Assembly (NCBI GenBank): GCA_021234155.1
Contig: JAJEKV010000054.1
Coordinates: 8,020,655 to 8,084,654 of the forward strand
Origin: Isoetes taiwanensis
Taxonomy: Eukaryota; Streptophyta; Lycopodiopsida; Isoetales; Isoetaceae
Direction of reading: 5' to 3'
DNA length: 64,000 nucleotides
A model generated the notes under the pieces. The model saw nothing but the letters and a program-made list of their open reading frames with translations. It searched no databases and was not told the origin of the DNA. How positions within the stretch are numbered: the stretch's first letter is position 1; the number at the start of each line of letters is the position of its first letter. Positions 1-10,998 of the stretch are shown piece by piece. The translations under genes were made by a program, and so were the position numbers.

Positions 1-806
1 TAGCACATGCATATGGTGTAACACAAAAAAGATAAAATAAAATAATGATAGAAAAACTTTTTCTCACCATTCGCCCCAAGCCTGCCCTTATACTAGTTTG
101 TGTCTTTATAATGCAGATAGGCTATGTTTTGTTTGGACGAGCCATGTGAAATGATTTTGTGCACTATGGACTTTTTAGAACCTGGAACTTAATGACCATA
201 GTTTGAAGAATGAGTCTACTATGCAAGCTGCAGTTTCTCAGATCGATGATTTAATCACAACTCAAATTGCCATATCATAGGTCAAAATCGTTTTTCAAAT
301 ACTCCATGTCCTTCTTTGAAATATTCTTACTCATAATTGGATCTTACTGGCCAATTGGACGATGATGGCAAAGATAGGTAGGCTTTTCCATATTCGCCTT
401 CATTTTGAGTCCCTCGATTATAATAGGTAGGCTTTTCCATATTCGCGTTCATTTTATGCTCCTAACGAGGAAAAAGACTCTATAAAATTGGCATTTGAGC
501 TTGTTTGCTTTAAAGCCCTATTTATTTTTACCTTTACCTAGCTGAGATCAAATTGAAGGCCACCAATTCAATTTTCTCTTTATTTTGTGCAACAAATTTA
601 TCCAGGGCGGTAAATTGATAGATTCTTTTATAAATGCCTTTCACACCATTTGTACAGCGAGCATCTTCACCGTTGAATCTAGAATATACACGGGATATTC
701 ACATGATATGCATGGTAAATCCAAGCCCTTGTCAGGTTACATGACATGGAGCAATTATGTCGCAGAAGCATACGATGGATATGCCTTATTCAAGAGTACA
801 TTAAAG
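1..806. other. Intergenic, no gene recognised
   Basis: I find no conserved coding region or RNA gene here. The only local structure is an imperfect 35-bp direct repeat (374-408 and 423-457) sharing the core ataggtaggcttttccatat, spaced 49 bp apart. The stretch is AT-rich with many stops in all frames. Confidence 0.6.
374..457. repeat. Imperfect 35-bp direct repeat, two copies
   Basis: The core ataggtaggcttttccatat followed by tcgc[c/g]ttcatttt occurs at 374 and again at 423. This is probably a small local duplication; no function is evident. Confidence 0.7.
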
Positions 807-866
807 CATTGCGATAGAAGTGAGAATCGGCAATGCCATTGCGATAGAAGTGAGAATCGGCATTGG
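807..866. repeat. 30-bp tandem duplication, two copies
   Basis: The 20-mer gcgatagaagtgagaatcgg occurs at 811-830 and again at 841-860, inside a 30-bp unit duplicated head to tail. Open frames that span it are short and carry no family signature. Confidence 0.8.
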
Positions 867-3190
867 CATTGATGGTTGGTTCGGATCACTGTTTATTTTT
901 CCAACAAGGAACCACAAGCACATTGGAGTAATAGGAAGAATCTGGGAATGACGATGCAGTTTCGGCCCTAAAATGCAGAAGGAAGCTCGAGTAACCTGTA
1001 TTTTTCTCCGACTGAAGCAAGCCCTAAGATGTGGGAGGTAAATATCCCATAGGAATGAGTTGAGGATGAAGGCGGAAGGATGATTATAAAAGAAAATGAG
1101 TGGGCACTTAGATTCATACTTACCTGGGCGGGGTCTATCGGTGATCAGCAAGGCCGATGGCCTAGGAGAATTTGCGCCATTGCACCAGGGCTAGATTTTC
1201 CTAGCATCTCCCCAAGGGGAGAGTGCACGTCATAATTTGTGGTAGTGGGGGCTCGCGTTCGCGCGGCCCCCTTCAATCAACTTAATACAGTATATAAATT
1301 TTGAGATTTCTTGTTGCTTATGCTTACCAGATCTTTGGCCTTTTCTTAACATTTGGTTTTTACTTTGTCAGTGTAATGAAGTAGCTGTAAGTTTTCAGAG
1401 ATTAAAGGTTTGGTCTTCTGTATCATGGTATTTCCTATTCTCACACTATTTCCTATTCTGCAAACAAGTAGTCAAAGCATAAAGTGGATAATGTCTTGTG
1501 TATATGCGATCATTCACCCATTAATACTCCCGTCTATAGTGGGTAATTCTGCTTCAATTATGCACAAAACAAACACAGTTCCTGGAAGCAGGTCTGCTTG
1601 GTTGCAGATGCAACTTTTGCATCCTTTGTCGCATTGTGATCGAGCAGATAGAAAATGGGAATGCAGATCAGGCACATAACGATCGTGGGACATAATCTGG
1701 ACAAAAAGAGGCATGTCACATGGTTATGTTTCCTGACCATCTTTACCATGCAAAACAATTACTAGGAAGTGTTTATGCATAAAATTGTTTGTCTGCTCTA
1801 GTGGACTATAATGACCATGATTGAGCTTCAAACATTTAGTAAAGTCACCTGCCTAATGCAAAACAAGCAAAGTTCCTAGAAGTAGCGTAGCTAAAGTTCA
1901 GTTGAAAGGTATTGATTTTGTATTATACGTAGCTAATGCTGGACTTTGAATCTATTCTTTATTAAATAGCCCGGAGAACCAAAAGCTGGGACGAACAACG
2001 TTTGTTGAAGCTTCCTAGGCTGTAAAGAAACTAGGGCCAAGTTGCAAAGAAGGAAATCAATAGTGGAAATTGTAATGTTATGTGGTCATTATAGGTATCT
2101 TATCTCAAGAGGTATCAGTAGATATGTGTGTATCACGGGGGTATCAGTAACGTCGGCTACTAGAAATAGCTTTGATATTCATGAGGAATATACATCAAGG
2201 TCACTTGACTGTATTATCGATCCATCCATCACTGAAGCCTTGTTAGTAAAACCAGGTGCATGTTTGGTATTTTAAAATTGTCACTTTTACTTGCAGGGTT
2301 AATGCCAACTATGGTCATTTTGCATTTGTTATATAAGTGAATAGATGCCTTGCTCACATCATTTCCATGCATCAAACTGATGGCTGTAACTTTCTCCGCA
2401 GTGGTTCTATTACAATTGTTGTTTCCCATAGCTCTTAGATTCGTGAACTGCTATGTGCCAATCTTCTATTTTAAGATGCAGTGACTTCAATCAAAAAAGG
2501 ATATTGTTATTCTAAGATGCAGATGGCACCTACATTTATTTCCTCTGGCCTGCCAAGCTTGCTTCTTCTATTTATATGTTATGTTATCTAGAGCGTTCAT
2601 GAAATGGGCAGACACTAGCAAGAGGTGAATCTACGTTAGTGTTTGGGAGTATTCATTGCGCAGGTTGATCCTTGCGCCGATTGAATTCCAATATGCAACA
2701 CTGTTGAGTTTATTACACTGACACGGGTGGATGGAGTTATATTACTAGCAATTGGCGTGCTAACGCTTCATATTAAAGTATCCATCTCAAACATAACTAT
2801 GTTCTCCATGAGTTTTGACTTTGCACTTTGCAGGACAGCTACTGTGAGATTGTGAAGGCATCCATCATACCCTTTTGAGGCTACTCGCATGCACAGGCTC
2901 TTGCAATATATACTTCTTTGCGTATCTTTGTAAAAGCATTGCTCTGAGTGAAGTACAACCACATTCTTTTACTTCCTAATTGCAACCACATTCTTTTACT
3001 TCCTAATTACAATGGTCATGATTTCGTGCCTGCATCACCCTTGCTCATGGACCCAAATCTACAGCATGCATTCAAATAGCCCATTGGCTTTGAACTTGAG
3101 TACCCGAGGCAGCCTGTCTATTCTTCATCTTGTGCTTTTCTCATGCACTAACTCTTCTGTCTACAAACAGGTAGACATGTTATAGATCTG
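867..3190. other. Intergenic, no gene recognised
   Basis: About 2.3 kb without a supportable gene. Short open frames (under 120 codons) show no domain. A GC-rich hairpin lies at 1247-1271. A TATA-like tatataaa occurs near 1291, but no downstream coding region gives it meaning. Confidence 0.6.
1247..1271. other. GC-rich hairpin
   Basis: GGGGGC (1247-1252) pairs with GCCCCC (1266-1271). The interior CGCG (1254-1257) can pair with CGCG (1260-1263) around a very tight loop. It is an isolated GC-rich spot in AT-rich DNA; its role is unknown. Confidence 0.45.
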
Positions 3191-3194
3191 TGCT

Positions 3195-3600
3195 TCTTGG
3201 ATGGTCCACTGCAGAAGACAGGGACAGGGACAGGAGCAGCGGAAGCGGAATAGAAAGTCAACTACAGGCTATATTTCCTTCTTTATGACAAGTTTAATTA
3301 CTTGGGTCTCAAGGAAGCAGACTACTATCTTTAGTACTACAGAAGCAGAGCTGCTCTTTGCATTAATACACAAGAAATCTTCAGCAACCTACCAGTCAGC
3401 ACAGACATTGGTTGATAACTCAGGTGCTAATGACTTGGTTAAAGACTACAAGTATCACCCATATACTAAGCATATGGATTTGAAAATTTGTTTTGCTCTT
3501 GAGCAGTTGCAACTCTCTGTCTTGAATCTTTTGTACTGTGAAACAGAGAAACAACATGCTTGATGGTATGACAAAACCTCTCATAGGCACTGCTTCTCAA
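3195..3600 (+). pseudogene. Ty1/copia retrotransposon RNase H remnant
   Basis: The translated frame carries the copia-type RNase H signature: a segment reading RKSTTGYISFF, then ITWVSRKQTTIFSTTEAE, then KYHPYTKHMDLKICF. In intact copia polyproteins this domain closes the pol ORF and degrades the RNA strand of the RNA:DNA hybrid. The first catalytic Asp region (usually DADWAG) is scrambled by a purine-rich insertion near 3220-3250, and no copia RT, integrase or gag is seen upstream. The frame ends at 3561, and the characteristic downstream motif (D-x-x-TKPL) continues out of frame around 3562-3585 as MTKPL. It is therefore the 3' tail of a dead element, with a possible LTR following. Identification is confident; extent is approximate. 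Confidence 0.82.
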
Positions 3601-3960
3601 GAGAGATGAGGGCTCTATTGGGAGTTCTACCACTTCATGCATTATAGGTTTTTCTTCCTAGTCAGAGTTCAGTTTCAGCAGGGGGTTATGGTTAAACTCA
3701 TTCACTCTAACTAGACCTCAATAACATGGCCCAGATGATGTCACACATTATCACTAATGGTATATAAGCCGCATATGGCAATGTAATATTCTACCTTTGG
3801 CTCTTTATAAAATACAGTTATCTCATCCGTTGCTCTCCTATTCTTTCCAGATTCTCCTAACGTGTCTACAAGTTTTATGTGGAGTTCCAGGTTGGAAATT
3901 TATGGTTTCAACTCTTTGAGAATGCTATGATGGGTGTCAGAATTTAGTGTGACTCAGGCT
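3601..3960 (+). mobile_element. Possible 3' LTR remnant of the copia element
   Basis: Just after the RNase H remnant there is a purine-rich stretch (cagcagggggttatgg, near 3677) that could be a polypurine tract. About 80 bp further is a TATA-like tatataagcc (3761). Position fits a copia 3' LTR, but I cannot find a second LTR copy or clear TG...CA ends in the window. Confidence 0.3.
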
Positions 3961-4058
3961 ACCATTTAAATGACATATGGATATAATGTCACATGTTTTG
4001 TAGGGAGAGGTTTCTGGATTGGACAGATTAAATTTCACCACTCCTCGACCAATTATCT

Positions 4059-4770
4059 ATGTTGTTGGCCTTATTCAAGGAGCAGTTTAATGGATCACAG
4101 TGTGAACTTAAACAACTGTGTCTTGGCTGCTATACAAAGGGAGCATGGAAGGCAGAATCAATGCTGGTGGAAAAGTTAAGCAGTTTCAATGAAGTGCTTA
4201 AAAACTCATTAGGCACAACAGGAGGAATAATAGAAGGATCAATGAAGCTTATGAAAGAAGCTATGTATACAAGGTCAGTGAAGATTGAATTGAAGGCATT
4301 ATTTTCACTCTGTTTATCTAAGATTGCAGAGAAGGCTGTGGTAACGGGCGCGCCCAAGGTTTTGTTTGAGCAGTTGCCAGGAGCACAGAAGGGAGGTGCT
4401 AAAAGAACACTTGTAATGTTAGAACTATTGTGTAAGACTGTTTCTGGTAGCGCCGCTGTGGGCAGCCATGCTCTTGCGATTCCAACACTCTCTAAGATGG
4501 TCTTGAGGGTATTAGACCAGGCTACAATTGCAGCAGGTACTCTGTATTCCATATGTACTGCTTCAGATTGTGCTCAAAGGGCTGCTGTTCAAGCTGGTGT
4601 CTTTACATAAATGTTGCTTGTAATTCAAAGTGATTGCACTGTCAGGGATAAGAGAAAGGTCATGGATTTGCTTAAGCTGCTCAAGAGTTGCTGGACTGAA
4701 GATCCCTGCATTTCAGAGTTCAGCTGTACCAATATCATCACCTTTTGAGGAGAGGTCAATGAGGTACCAT
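4059..4770 (+). pseudogene. U-box E3 ubiquitin ligase (PUB) ARM-domain remnant, nonsense-disrupted
   Basis: The frame from 4059 reads like the C-terminal armadillo-repeat half of plant U-box E3 ligases (PUB22/24, CMPG1 type), which bind substrates or partners while the U-box recruits E2. Characteristic pieces are IELKALFSLCLSK, RTLVMLELLCKTVSG, and HALAIPTLSKMVLRVLDQAT. After the stop at 4608-4610 the same frame continues with MLLVIQSDCTVRDKRKVMDL and LLKLLKSCWTEDPC, the conserved end of the family. A TAA thus interrupts an otherwise collinear ARM domain. No U-box is visible upstream: the DNA before it is copia-derived. I read it as a pseudogene or truncated duplicate. A two-exon gene with the U-box outside the fragment is less likely because of the nonsense codon. 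Confidence 0.75.
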
Positions 4771-5592
4771 TGATACTTTGAAGGCATTCATCTTCTTAGG
4801 TTCACTGATCAATCTCTTTGCCTGTCTTCAATAAGACTAGGATTTCTACTCGTACAGATAGATCAGATAATTTTTAATGATAGTGCACCCTCGTGAGGAA
4901 TTTCTCATTCTGCCAGTTGTGATCTGTTGATCATATATAGTCATAAGGGCTGATCAGGGATCGAATAGAGGCATTGTTTTTGGTTATTATTCTAGAGAAG
5001 GCAGCTTTTATCTTCTCCTATTGTGAATAAAAGGCCGAGAGTACTAAAGTGCTCTTCCATTTTGAATGAGCTTTTTTTAATGGAGTGGAAGAATGATATT
5101 CTGCAATACAATTGTTTCTGTTGATTCTATGTCTGTATGTCCAAAATGAACTGTAACAGTGAGTTTACTTTTACATAATGGAGTGTGAAACAATGATATA
5201 TTCCATTGCAAATGTTTTTGTTGATTCTATGCCTGTACGTGCAAAACGAAATGCAACATGGTTCCCTATTTTTTTGATTAAAGATGTGATGTTCACACAT
5301 TCAAACTAACAATTTGAAACTTTTAAGCTATATTGAATTGAGTAGATATGTTCTTTAATCATGTGATTAACAGATCAGCCTTGGGTCAGAGAAGACATCC
5401 TTGCATGAATTTATCGACTTGTAGCTCATAATCTAGCCAAAAAACCAATGGGGCTTTTCAGCTTGACATGGTTAATTTTAGAGAATGAAATACCCACAGA
5501 CGCAATGTAAAGTGGTTGGGGGCAGGGCAATGTAGTGTGGTGTGTGGTCACATGTCCAGTTGGATGCTGCCTAGTGGCGTGACGTTAACATA
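4771..5592. other. Intergenic, no gene recognised
   Basis: No coding signature. Two diverged copies of a roughly 75-bp segment containing gttgattctatg[t/c]ctgta[t/c]gt occur near 5080-5160 and 5185-5260. The remainder is AT-rich and anonymous. Confidence 0.55.
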
Positions 5593-5795
<203 letters not shown>

Positions 5796-6885
5796 TTGGC
5801 ATCTCTGCTCAAATGTTTTAAGGCTCCCTGTCTGGCATCAACAAATATAAACAATATAGGAGGAACAAACGGGCCCAGACAACCCAAAAATTAGAAATAT
5901 GAAAATGGCCACCATCGCTAGAACAAGAGTTCAAAATTGCACTCTAAACAGGCTCGAATCTTCGCATTGCCATAGATTAAAGCACTCAAACCCTAAATCT
6001 ATCATCCTTCACTACACTACTACATTAGACTAGCCTACACCACAATACACAACAAGAGTTTAAAATTGCATTCTAAATAGCTCGAATCTTCGTATTACCG
6101 TAGATTAAAGCGATCAAACTCTAACCTTTAATTAGTCAACTCTAATCTACACTACACTACACTACAACACGTCCCACCCCCTTGGATTTCTATAAACAAG
6201 TGACGTGCCCTTGGATTTCGTCAATCAGCCATATTGAATTAATAAAATCACGCTAATCCATGGATTAGATTGGAACTCCAAATCTTGGGAGTAAAGCAAT
6301 CCTTTTATGTGACCTAACTGGCTAACTTATAGAAGCTGCATTACATTAAAGAGGGACACATTCCAACAGATGGCATCATGCAGTTAAAGTGGGACGCCAT
6401 AAAAAATTTGTGGTTTTACTTTGAAGCACTATTAGATTCTCATGTCACATATTAAGAATTGGTTGATGAAAGTCAAACAATAATATTTTATGCACAATGA
6501 GTTGAGAAAGTTCAAACATTTACAAGTTGACATGTAATGCTATCTACTCTCATACAATGCTATAGCATGGAGATTGCTCATGGCTTTGTCCCTCTCCCTT
6601 CTGGGGATATTATATATCTTGTCTTTTGCAATGTGACAAGTAGGGTCTCCAATTCTCTTTTCACAGGGTCAGCAGGATTTGTCTTCCACTTTTTCTCCCA
6701 GCAGTCGATGTACTGTTCCTTTAACTTACCTTTCTTTGCCCTCCCAATGGGCTTCCAATGTTGAACATGGAATCCAGACGCAGCTCTTCCCCATTAGGCA
6801 TGGTGGTGGTAACCTCGGTGAGTGCCACTCCTAATCATATTGGATAACTTTCATCATCAGGCTTGACTAACACAAATGTGTACTT
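5796..6885. other. Intergenic with a diverged direct duplication
   Basis: An approximately 78-bp segment beginning aacaagagttcaaaattgca (about 5921-6000) recurs diverged at about 6051-6130. No gene is recognised; short open frames lack family signatures. Confidence 0.5.
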
Positions 6886-7150
6886 CTCATCAGCCCTCAT
6901 AGTTGATAGAAAATCTTACAAGCAGTTGGAAAAAATCATTAGGAACTACATTTGGAAAGGAATGCATTGGGTTAATTAGTATGAAATCATCCAACCAAGG
7001 AAAAAAAAGGATTAGGGGCCAATTGGCTTAGAAGACCTATTTTTGCAACCCCAAGCCTTGGAGGCCAAATATATTTGAAAGGTCATCCATGGATCCCACT
7101 CCCTAGTTTTGAAATTAATAAGATATTGGATTCAAATATATTCGTATGAA
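6886..7150 (+). pseudogene. LINE reverse-transcriptase C-terminal remnant
   Basis: Conceptual translation gives QLEKIIRNYIWKG, then with lesions IIQPRKKG and GLEDLFLQPQALEAKYI. This matches the region after the RT core in plant LINE ORF2 proteins. The equivalent part of the LINE in this window reads ELEGLIRNFVWGG, then GGIGMVDISLQSKVLIAKFIW. The fragment carries a stop and at least one frameshift. It is too diverged to be a copy of the LINE at 11.7 kb. Confidence 0.65.
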
Positions 7151-7662
7151 TTAAGCATGACCTCCCATGTTCGGCATACACTTAATTCAACCCCGCAAGC
7201 CAACACCTCGCCAATCATTAGGAGCCTCATAAAAGCCTAGAATGTCATCTCCCCAAGCTATGAGCATAAGTCAATCGATGTGAATTGATGTGAAATGTAC
7301 TAATATCTCCTTGTTTCCTTGATGTCTTTGAAAGGACCCCACTCTGGAAGATCAAACCACTTCGGCTTGGATGCCTTGCTTCCCACCCACCACTTGGAGC
7401 CATTGCTTGGACAAACTTTCTTTGATGTGCTTGCTCCTTCAAAACCCTCCCACCTAGTCTCTAGCAAAAAACCGTCTCTTAACCTCCCCACACGTGACAT
7501 GTCACAATGTGGAAGTTGGGTCATCGCTGTGCATTTGTGTGCCGCCACGTGTCCTCGCCAATAACGCGGAATGGAAGTTGGGGCATCCATTCCACCCAGC
7601 AGGTAAATCTGTGCATTGTTAGCAGGTAAACAGCCGGTATAAGGTTTTAGAGTTAGGTTAGC
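7151..7662. other. Intergenic, no gene recognised
   Basis: Overlapping open frames on both strands (7,245-7,590) have no recognisable motif. The stretch is immediately downstream, in minus-strand terms, of the transposase-like fragment at 7,663-8,115 and may hold its decayed continuation. Confidence 0.4.
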
Positions 7663-8115
7663 TCACCGGACGAAGCCCTGCTCGAAGCTTGCCGGATCTA
7701 CTGCAGAGCTCCACTGCTGCAAGTGACTTTTCCATAGCCTGCTAAAAGTTGATTGACAAAGAGCCCATCCCCCTGTGGCTTCTAGAATTGCATTTACCTC
7801 TTTAAGGCACTCCTTCTGGATATAATGTTGTGGCAATACTCTTTGGGCTATTCTTACACCATGCTCGTTCACTTTAGACTTATGAGGCATAGATTGAGAC
7901 ATGTATATCATAAAGCTTTCAAATACTGCAATGGCTCTCAAGGAGTTTGCTCTGGTTTTCAAAGTGCAAGCATTCCCATGAGAGAACACTTTAGCTCCTC
8001 CCCTCACATTTTCCCAGTATCTATAGAAAGATGTCTTGGGCATGCCGAGTATCCATCTTAATGCTCTCATACATACCTTCAGGCCCTTCAACTGATATAG
8101 CAGTATCCCTGTCAC
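7663..8115 (-). CDS. Fragment of an uncharacterised transposase-like family (N-terminal/middle part)
   Basis: This 150-residue open frame shares a clear pattern with the longer gene remnant at 18.3-21.1 kb. Here it reads MSQSMPHKSKVNEHGVRIAQ, then VLPQHYIQKECLKEVNAILE and STFSRLWKSH. The 18-kb copy reads ITANQMPHRSRRTVDGERDC, then MPSTHTLRSMLKEVNDTLS and SSISRLW. Upstream is a segment (KVCMRALRWILGMPKTSFYRY) resembling the Cys-containing region that precedes this module in related plant and animal proteins. I recall such proteins as carrying an uncharacterised DUF (possibly DUF7869) but cannot verify the accession. The downstream catalytic-looking half (HDKMD, VDN, GHxHEDIDA) is missing, so this is a truncated copy. 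The start at 8115 is simply the first Met. Confidence 0.6.
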   Translation of the reverse strand: MTGILLYQLKGLKVCMRALRWILGMPKTSFYRYWENVRGGAKVFSHGNACTLKTRANSLRAIAVFESFMIYMSQSMPHKSKVNEHGVRIAQRVLPQHYIQKECLKEVNAILEATGGWALCQSTFSRLWKSHLQQWSSAVDPASFEQGFVR

Positions 8116-9120
8116 ATCATCATAACAAAAATTTCCAAACAGGGAGTAGATGAAATTAATCCTCTCTTTCTGGAGTTGGCCAATGTATTGAGGCCTTATC
8201 TCAATCAGGTCTTCTACACTGTACTATATAGTGCAATCGAGATTGCAACAGTCCCGTCCCCAAACCTCTTCCATGTTTTCTTTAGTTGCTGCCATTCTTT
8301 TATCCTCTAGCACACAGCTCATACCTCCGGGTCCTTTTGTAGGGTGTGCCTTCTATGAAACATTCAATCTTCCAGAGTTCTCGCATAACCCTAAAGATGA
8401 ATCTTGGACTTTCTATGGATGCTCAACTGCTGGAAGATTTGAATGAACAGGGGTGCGAAGATGTCGTAAAGATGGTGTAGATGACAAGGCTCAGGTCATT
8501 GACAACGAGCCAGACCCGGATCATGCTAAGTTTGAGGGTGAGGAGCCCCCTGATTATCATTACGATCAGGAGCTAAGGAGACAACAACCAGGATCTACCG
8601 TCCTCTATCTCTTTTAATTTAATTATACAGATATACATTCCTCTGGGATCCCCTCAGAAATACCGACTTGGTATACCGCCCCTGGGGATCCCGCGTCCAT
8701 GCCTTAATGTCACTAGTGAATGATGCAATGGTTGTGAGCTTTAAGTATAGGGTGCATGCAAATTCATAATGTCCAGACCATTGAAATGTCGAGACCATTG
8801 AAATTTACAATTTGGGGACTATTTGAAGTCCGTTGTACAATGGATAGTACAACGGTTATTATTCAAGGGACTATATATATGCCCCTTGAATTCATAAGGG
8901 AATTCACTTGAAGCTAAAGAAGATGGTTAGGATCCGGCAACAACTTGGTGAGTGCAGTGCCAGCAACGTGCACACTCTTGAGGATGTTCTAGTCCACTTA
9001 AATGAATTTCAAAAGGATGTTGGTTTAGATCTTACTGAGGATTAGAGCATCCACACATTCACAACTAAGCATCATATTGTTTTCCTTCAAATTCATGGTC
9101 TTCCTCTTGTTGTAATATAT
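8116..9120. other. Intergenic with a nested hairpin
   Basis: No gene recognised. Contains a nested inverted repeat at 8645-8692 and two near-identical 15-mers (ccagaccattgaaat / cgagaccattgaaat) near 8775-8805. Confidence 0.5.
8645..8692. other. Nested hairpin (9-bp outer stem, 5-bp inner stem)
   Basis: GGGATCCCC (8645-8653) is the exact reverse complement of GGGGATCCC (8684-8692). Inside, ATACC (8660-8664) pairs with GGTAT (8670-8674). The two coaxial stems make chance less likely than for a single stem. No adjacent gene explains it. Confidence 0.5.
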
Positions 9121-9226
9121 ACATAGCACTTGCGGTTGTAGCAAAAAGAAAAGAGTATTACATTCATACTCCACTTAATACCATACTCCACTTAAAAGCA
9201 TGGATTCGTATTTAGAACATGACTTT

Positions 9227-9330
9227 TGAAGTAACCAATAGCTTTTCCCAATGACCTTTGAAGTAACCAATAGCTTTTCCCAATGACCTTTGAAGTAAGC
9301 AATAGCTTTTTCCAAGGAACTTTATAATCA
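9227..9330. repeat. Triplicated short segment inside the array
   Basis: The segment [a/c]ctttgaagtaa[c/g]caatagc followed by ttttcccaatga is present three times head to tail at the left edge of the array. It looks like a slippage product within the SINE-like body. Confidence 0.8.
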
Positions 9331-10512
9331 AACATTATGTTGAGATTCTTGTTATGATGACTGCCACAATTTAAGCCTAAAAGACTTTGCTTGAGATATA
9401 CATATAGCTCATGTGTTTCTAGCTTAGTGGATAGAACGTCTGCTCCTAAGCAGAAGATCACATGTTCGACCCATGTCTAATGCATTCAAAGAGCATTCAA
9501 GTTAATGCCTTTGACAAGAAAAGAAAAGGATTATATTCTACACTCCACTGGTGTTTAGGATATGAAGCTTAGAATAACAAATAAACTTTGGTCAAGGAAC
9601 TTCATAATCAAAGGAATTGTGCTGTGACTCTTATTTTGATGATTGAAAGAACTTAAGCCTAAGAGGTTTCGCTTGAGACAAACACATGTCTCATGCATTT
9701 GTAGCAGTAGATAGAGTGTCTGTTTCCTAAGCAGAAGGTCACATGTTTGACCCATGTCTAATGCACTTAAAGAGCATTCAACTTAATGTTTTTGACAAGC
9801 AAAAAGAGAAGAGTATTACATTCGACACTCCACTCAATACCATCTAGAAATCTGAAAGCTTGAATTTGTATTTAGGAGATGGCCTTTGAAGTAACCAATA
9901 GCTTTTCCAAAGGAAAATCATAATGAAATAGATTATATTGAGAAGGATTTACGCCTAGAAGAATTTACTTGAGACATACACATAGCTCATGCGTTTGTAA
10001 CTCAGCGGATAGACCGTCTGTTTCCTAAGCAGAAGGTCACATGCTTTCGTGTTTCCTAAGCAGAAGCCTAGATTCGTATTTAGGATATGACCTTTGAAGT
10101 AACCAATAGCTTTTCCAAAGGAACTTCATAATAAAAAAGATTACGTTGAGATTCTTATTACGATGACTACAAGGATTTACGCCTAAAACACTTTGCTTGA
10201 GACATACAAATAGCTCATGCATCTGTATCTCAGTGGATGGAGTGTCTGTTAAGTGGAATATCACATGTTCAACCCATGTCTGACGCGTTAAAGAGCATTC
10301 AAGTTCATGTCACTAACAAGCCAAAAGAAAAGAGTATTACATTCGATACTCCACTCAATACCATCTAGAAATTTGAAAGCCTGGATTCATGTTTAGGACA
10401 TGCCCTTTAATGTAACTAGTAACTTTTCACAAGGAAATCAAACAGATTGTCTTGAGATTTGTATTACGATGACAAGGATTTATGCATAAAAGATTTTGCT
10501 TCACATGCTTTT

Positions 10513-10572
10513 GTAGCTGAGTGGATAGAGTGTTTGTTTTCTAAGCAGAAGGTCACATGTTCGATCCATCTT
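10513..10572 (+). other. tRNA-Arg(CCU)-like head, best-preserved direct copy region
   Basis: Reads tgtagctgagtggatagagt, then gtttgttttctaagcagaag, then gtcacatgttcgatccat. The D arm, anticodon arm and T arm (ttcgatc) are recognisable in order with tRNA-like spacing. The anticodon loop here is mutated (TTTCTAA) relative to TTCCTAA in the units at about 9720 and 10020. No paired acceptor stem is seen. Confidence 0.6.
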
Positions 10573-10929
10573 CAACCCGTTTAGAGCATTCAAGTTAATG
10601 TCTCTGACAAGCAAAAAGAAAAGAGTATTACATTTGACACTCCATTCAATACCATCTAGAAACTTAAAAGCTTGGATGCGTGTTTAGAATATGATCTTTG
10701 ATGTAACTAATAACGTTTCCTAAGTAACTTCATAATCAAACAGATCATGTTGAGATTCTTATTATGATGAGTGCAATGATTTGGAAAAACTATTGGTTAC
10801 TTCAAAGGTGATGTCCTAAACACGAATCCAGGCTTTCAATTTTCTAGATGGTATTGAGTGGAGTGTCAAATGTAATACTCTTTTCTTTTTGCTTGTTAAA
10901 TACATTAACTTGAATCCCCTTTAAGCGCG

Positions 10930-10998
10930 TTAGACATGGGTCAAACATGTGACCTTCTGCTTAGGAAATAGACGCTCTATCCACTGAGCTACAAATGC
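10930..10998 (-). other. tRNA-Arg-like head, inverted copy
   Basis: On the minus strand it reads tgtagctcagtggatagagc, then gtctatttcctaagcagaag, then gtcacatgtttgacccatgt. It is the same head as the direct copies but inverted, confirming that the array changes orientation at about 10,780. Confidence 0.65.

Noticed and set aside
585-872. 95-codon plus-strand frame as a small gene
   Set aside because: Its end is made of the 30-bp tandem duplication and the rest has no recognisable feature.
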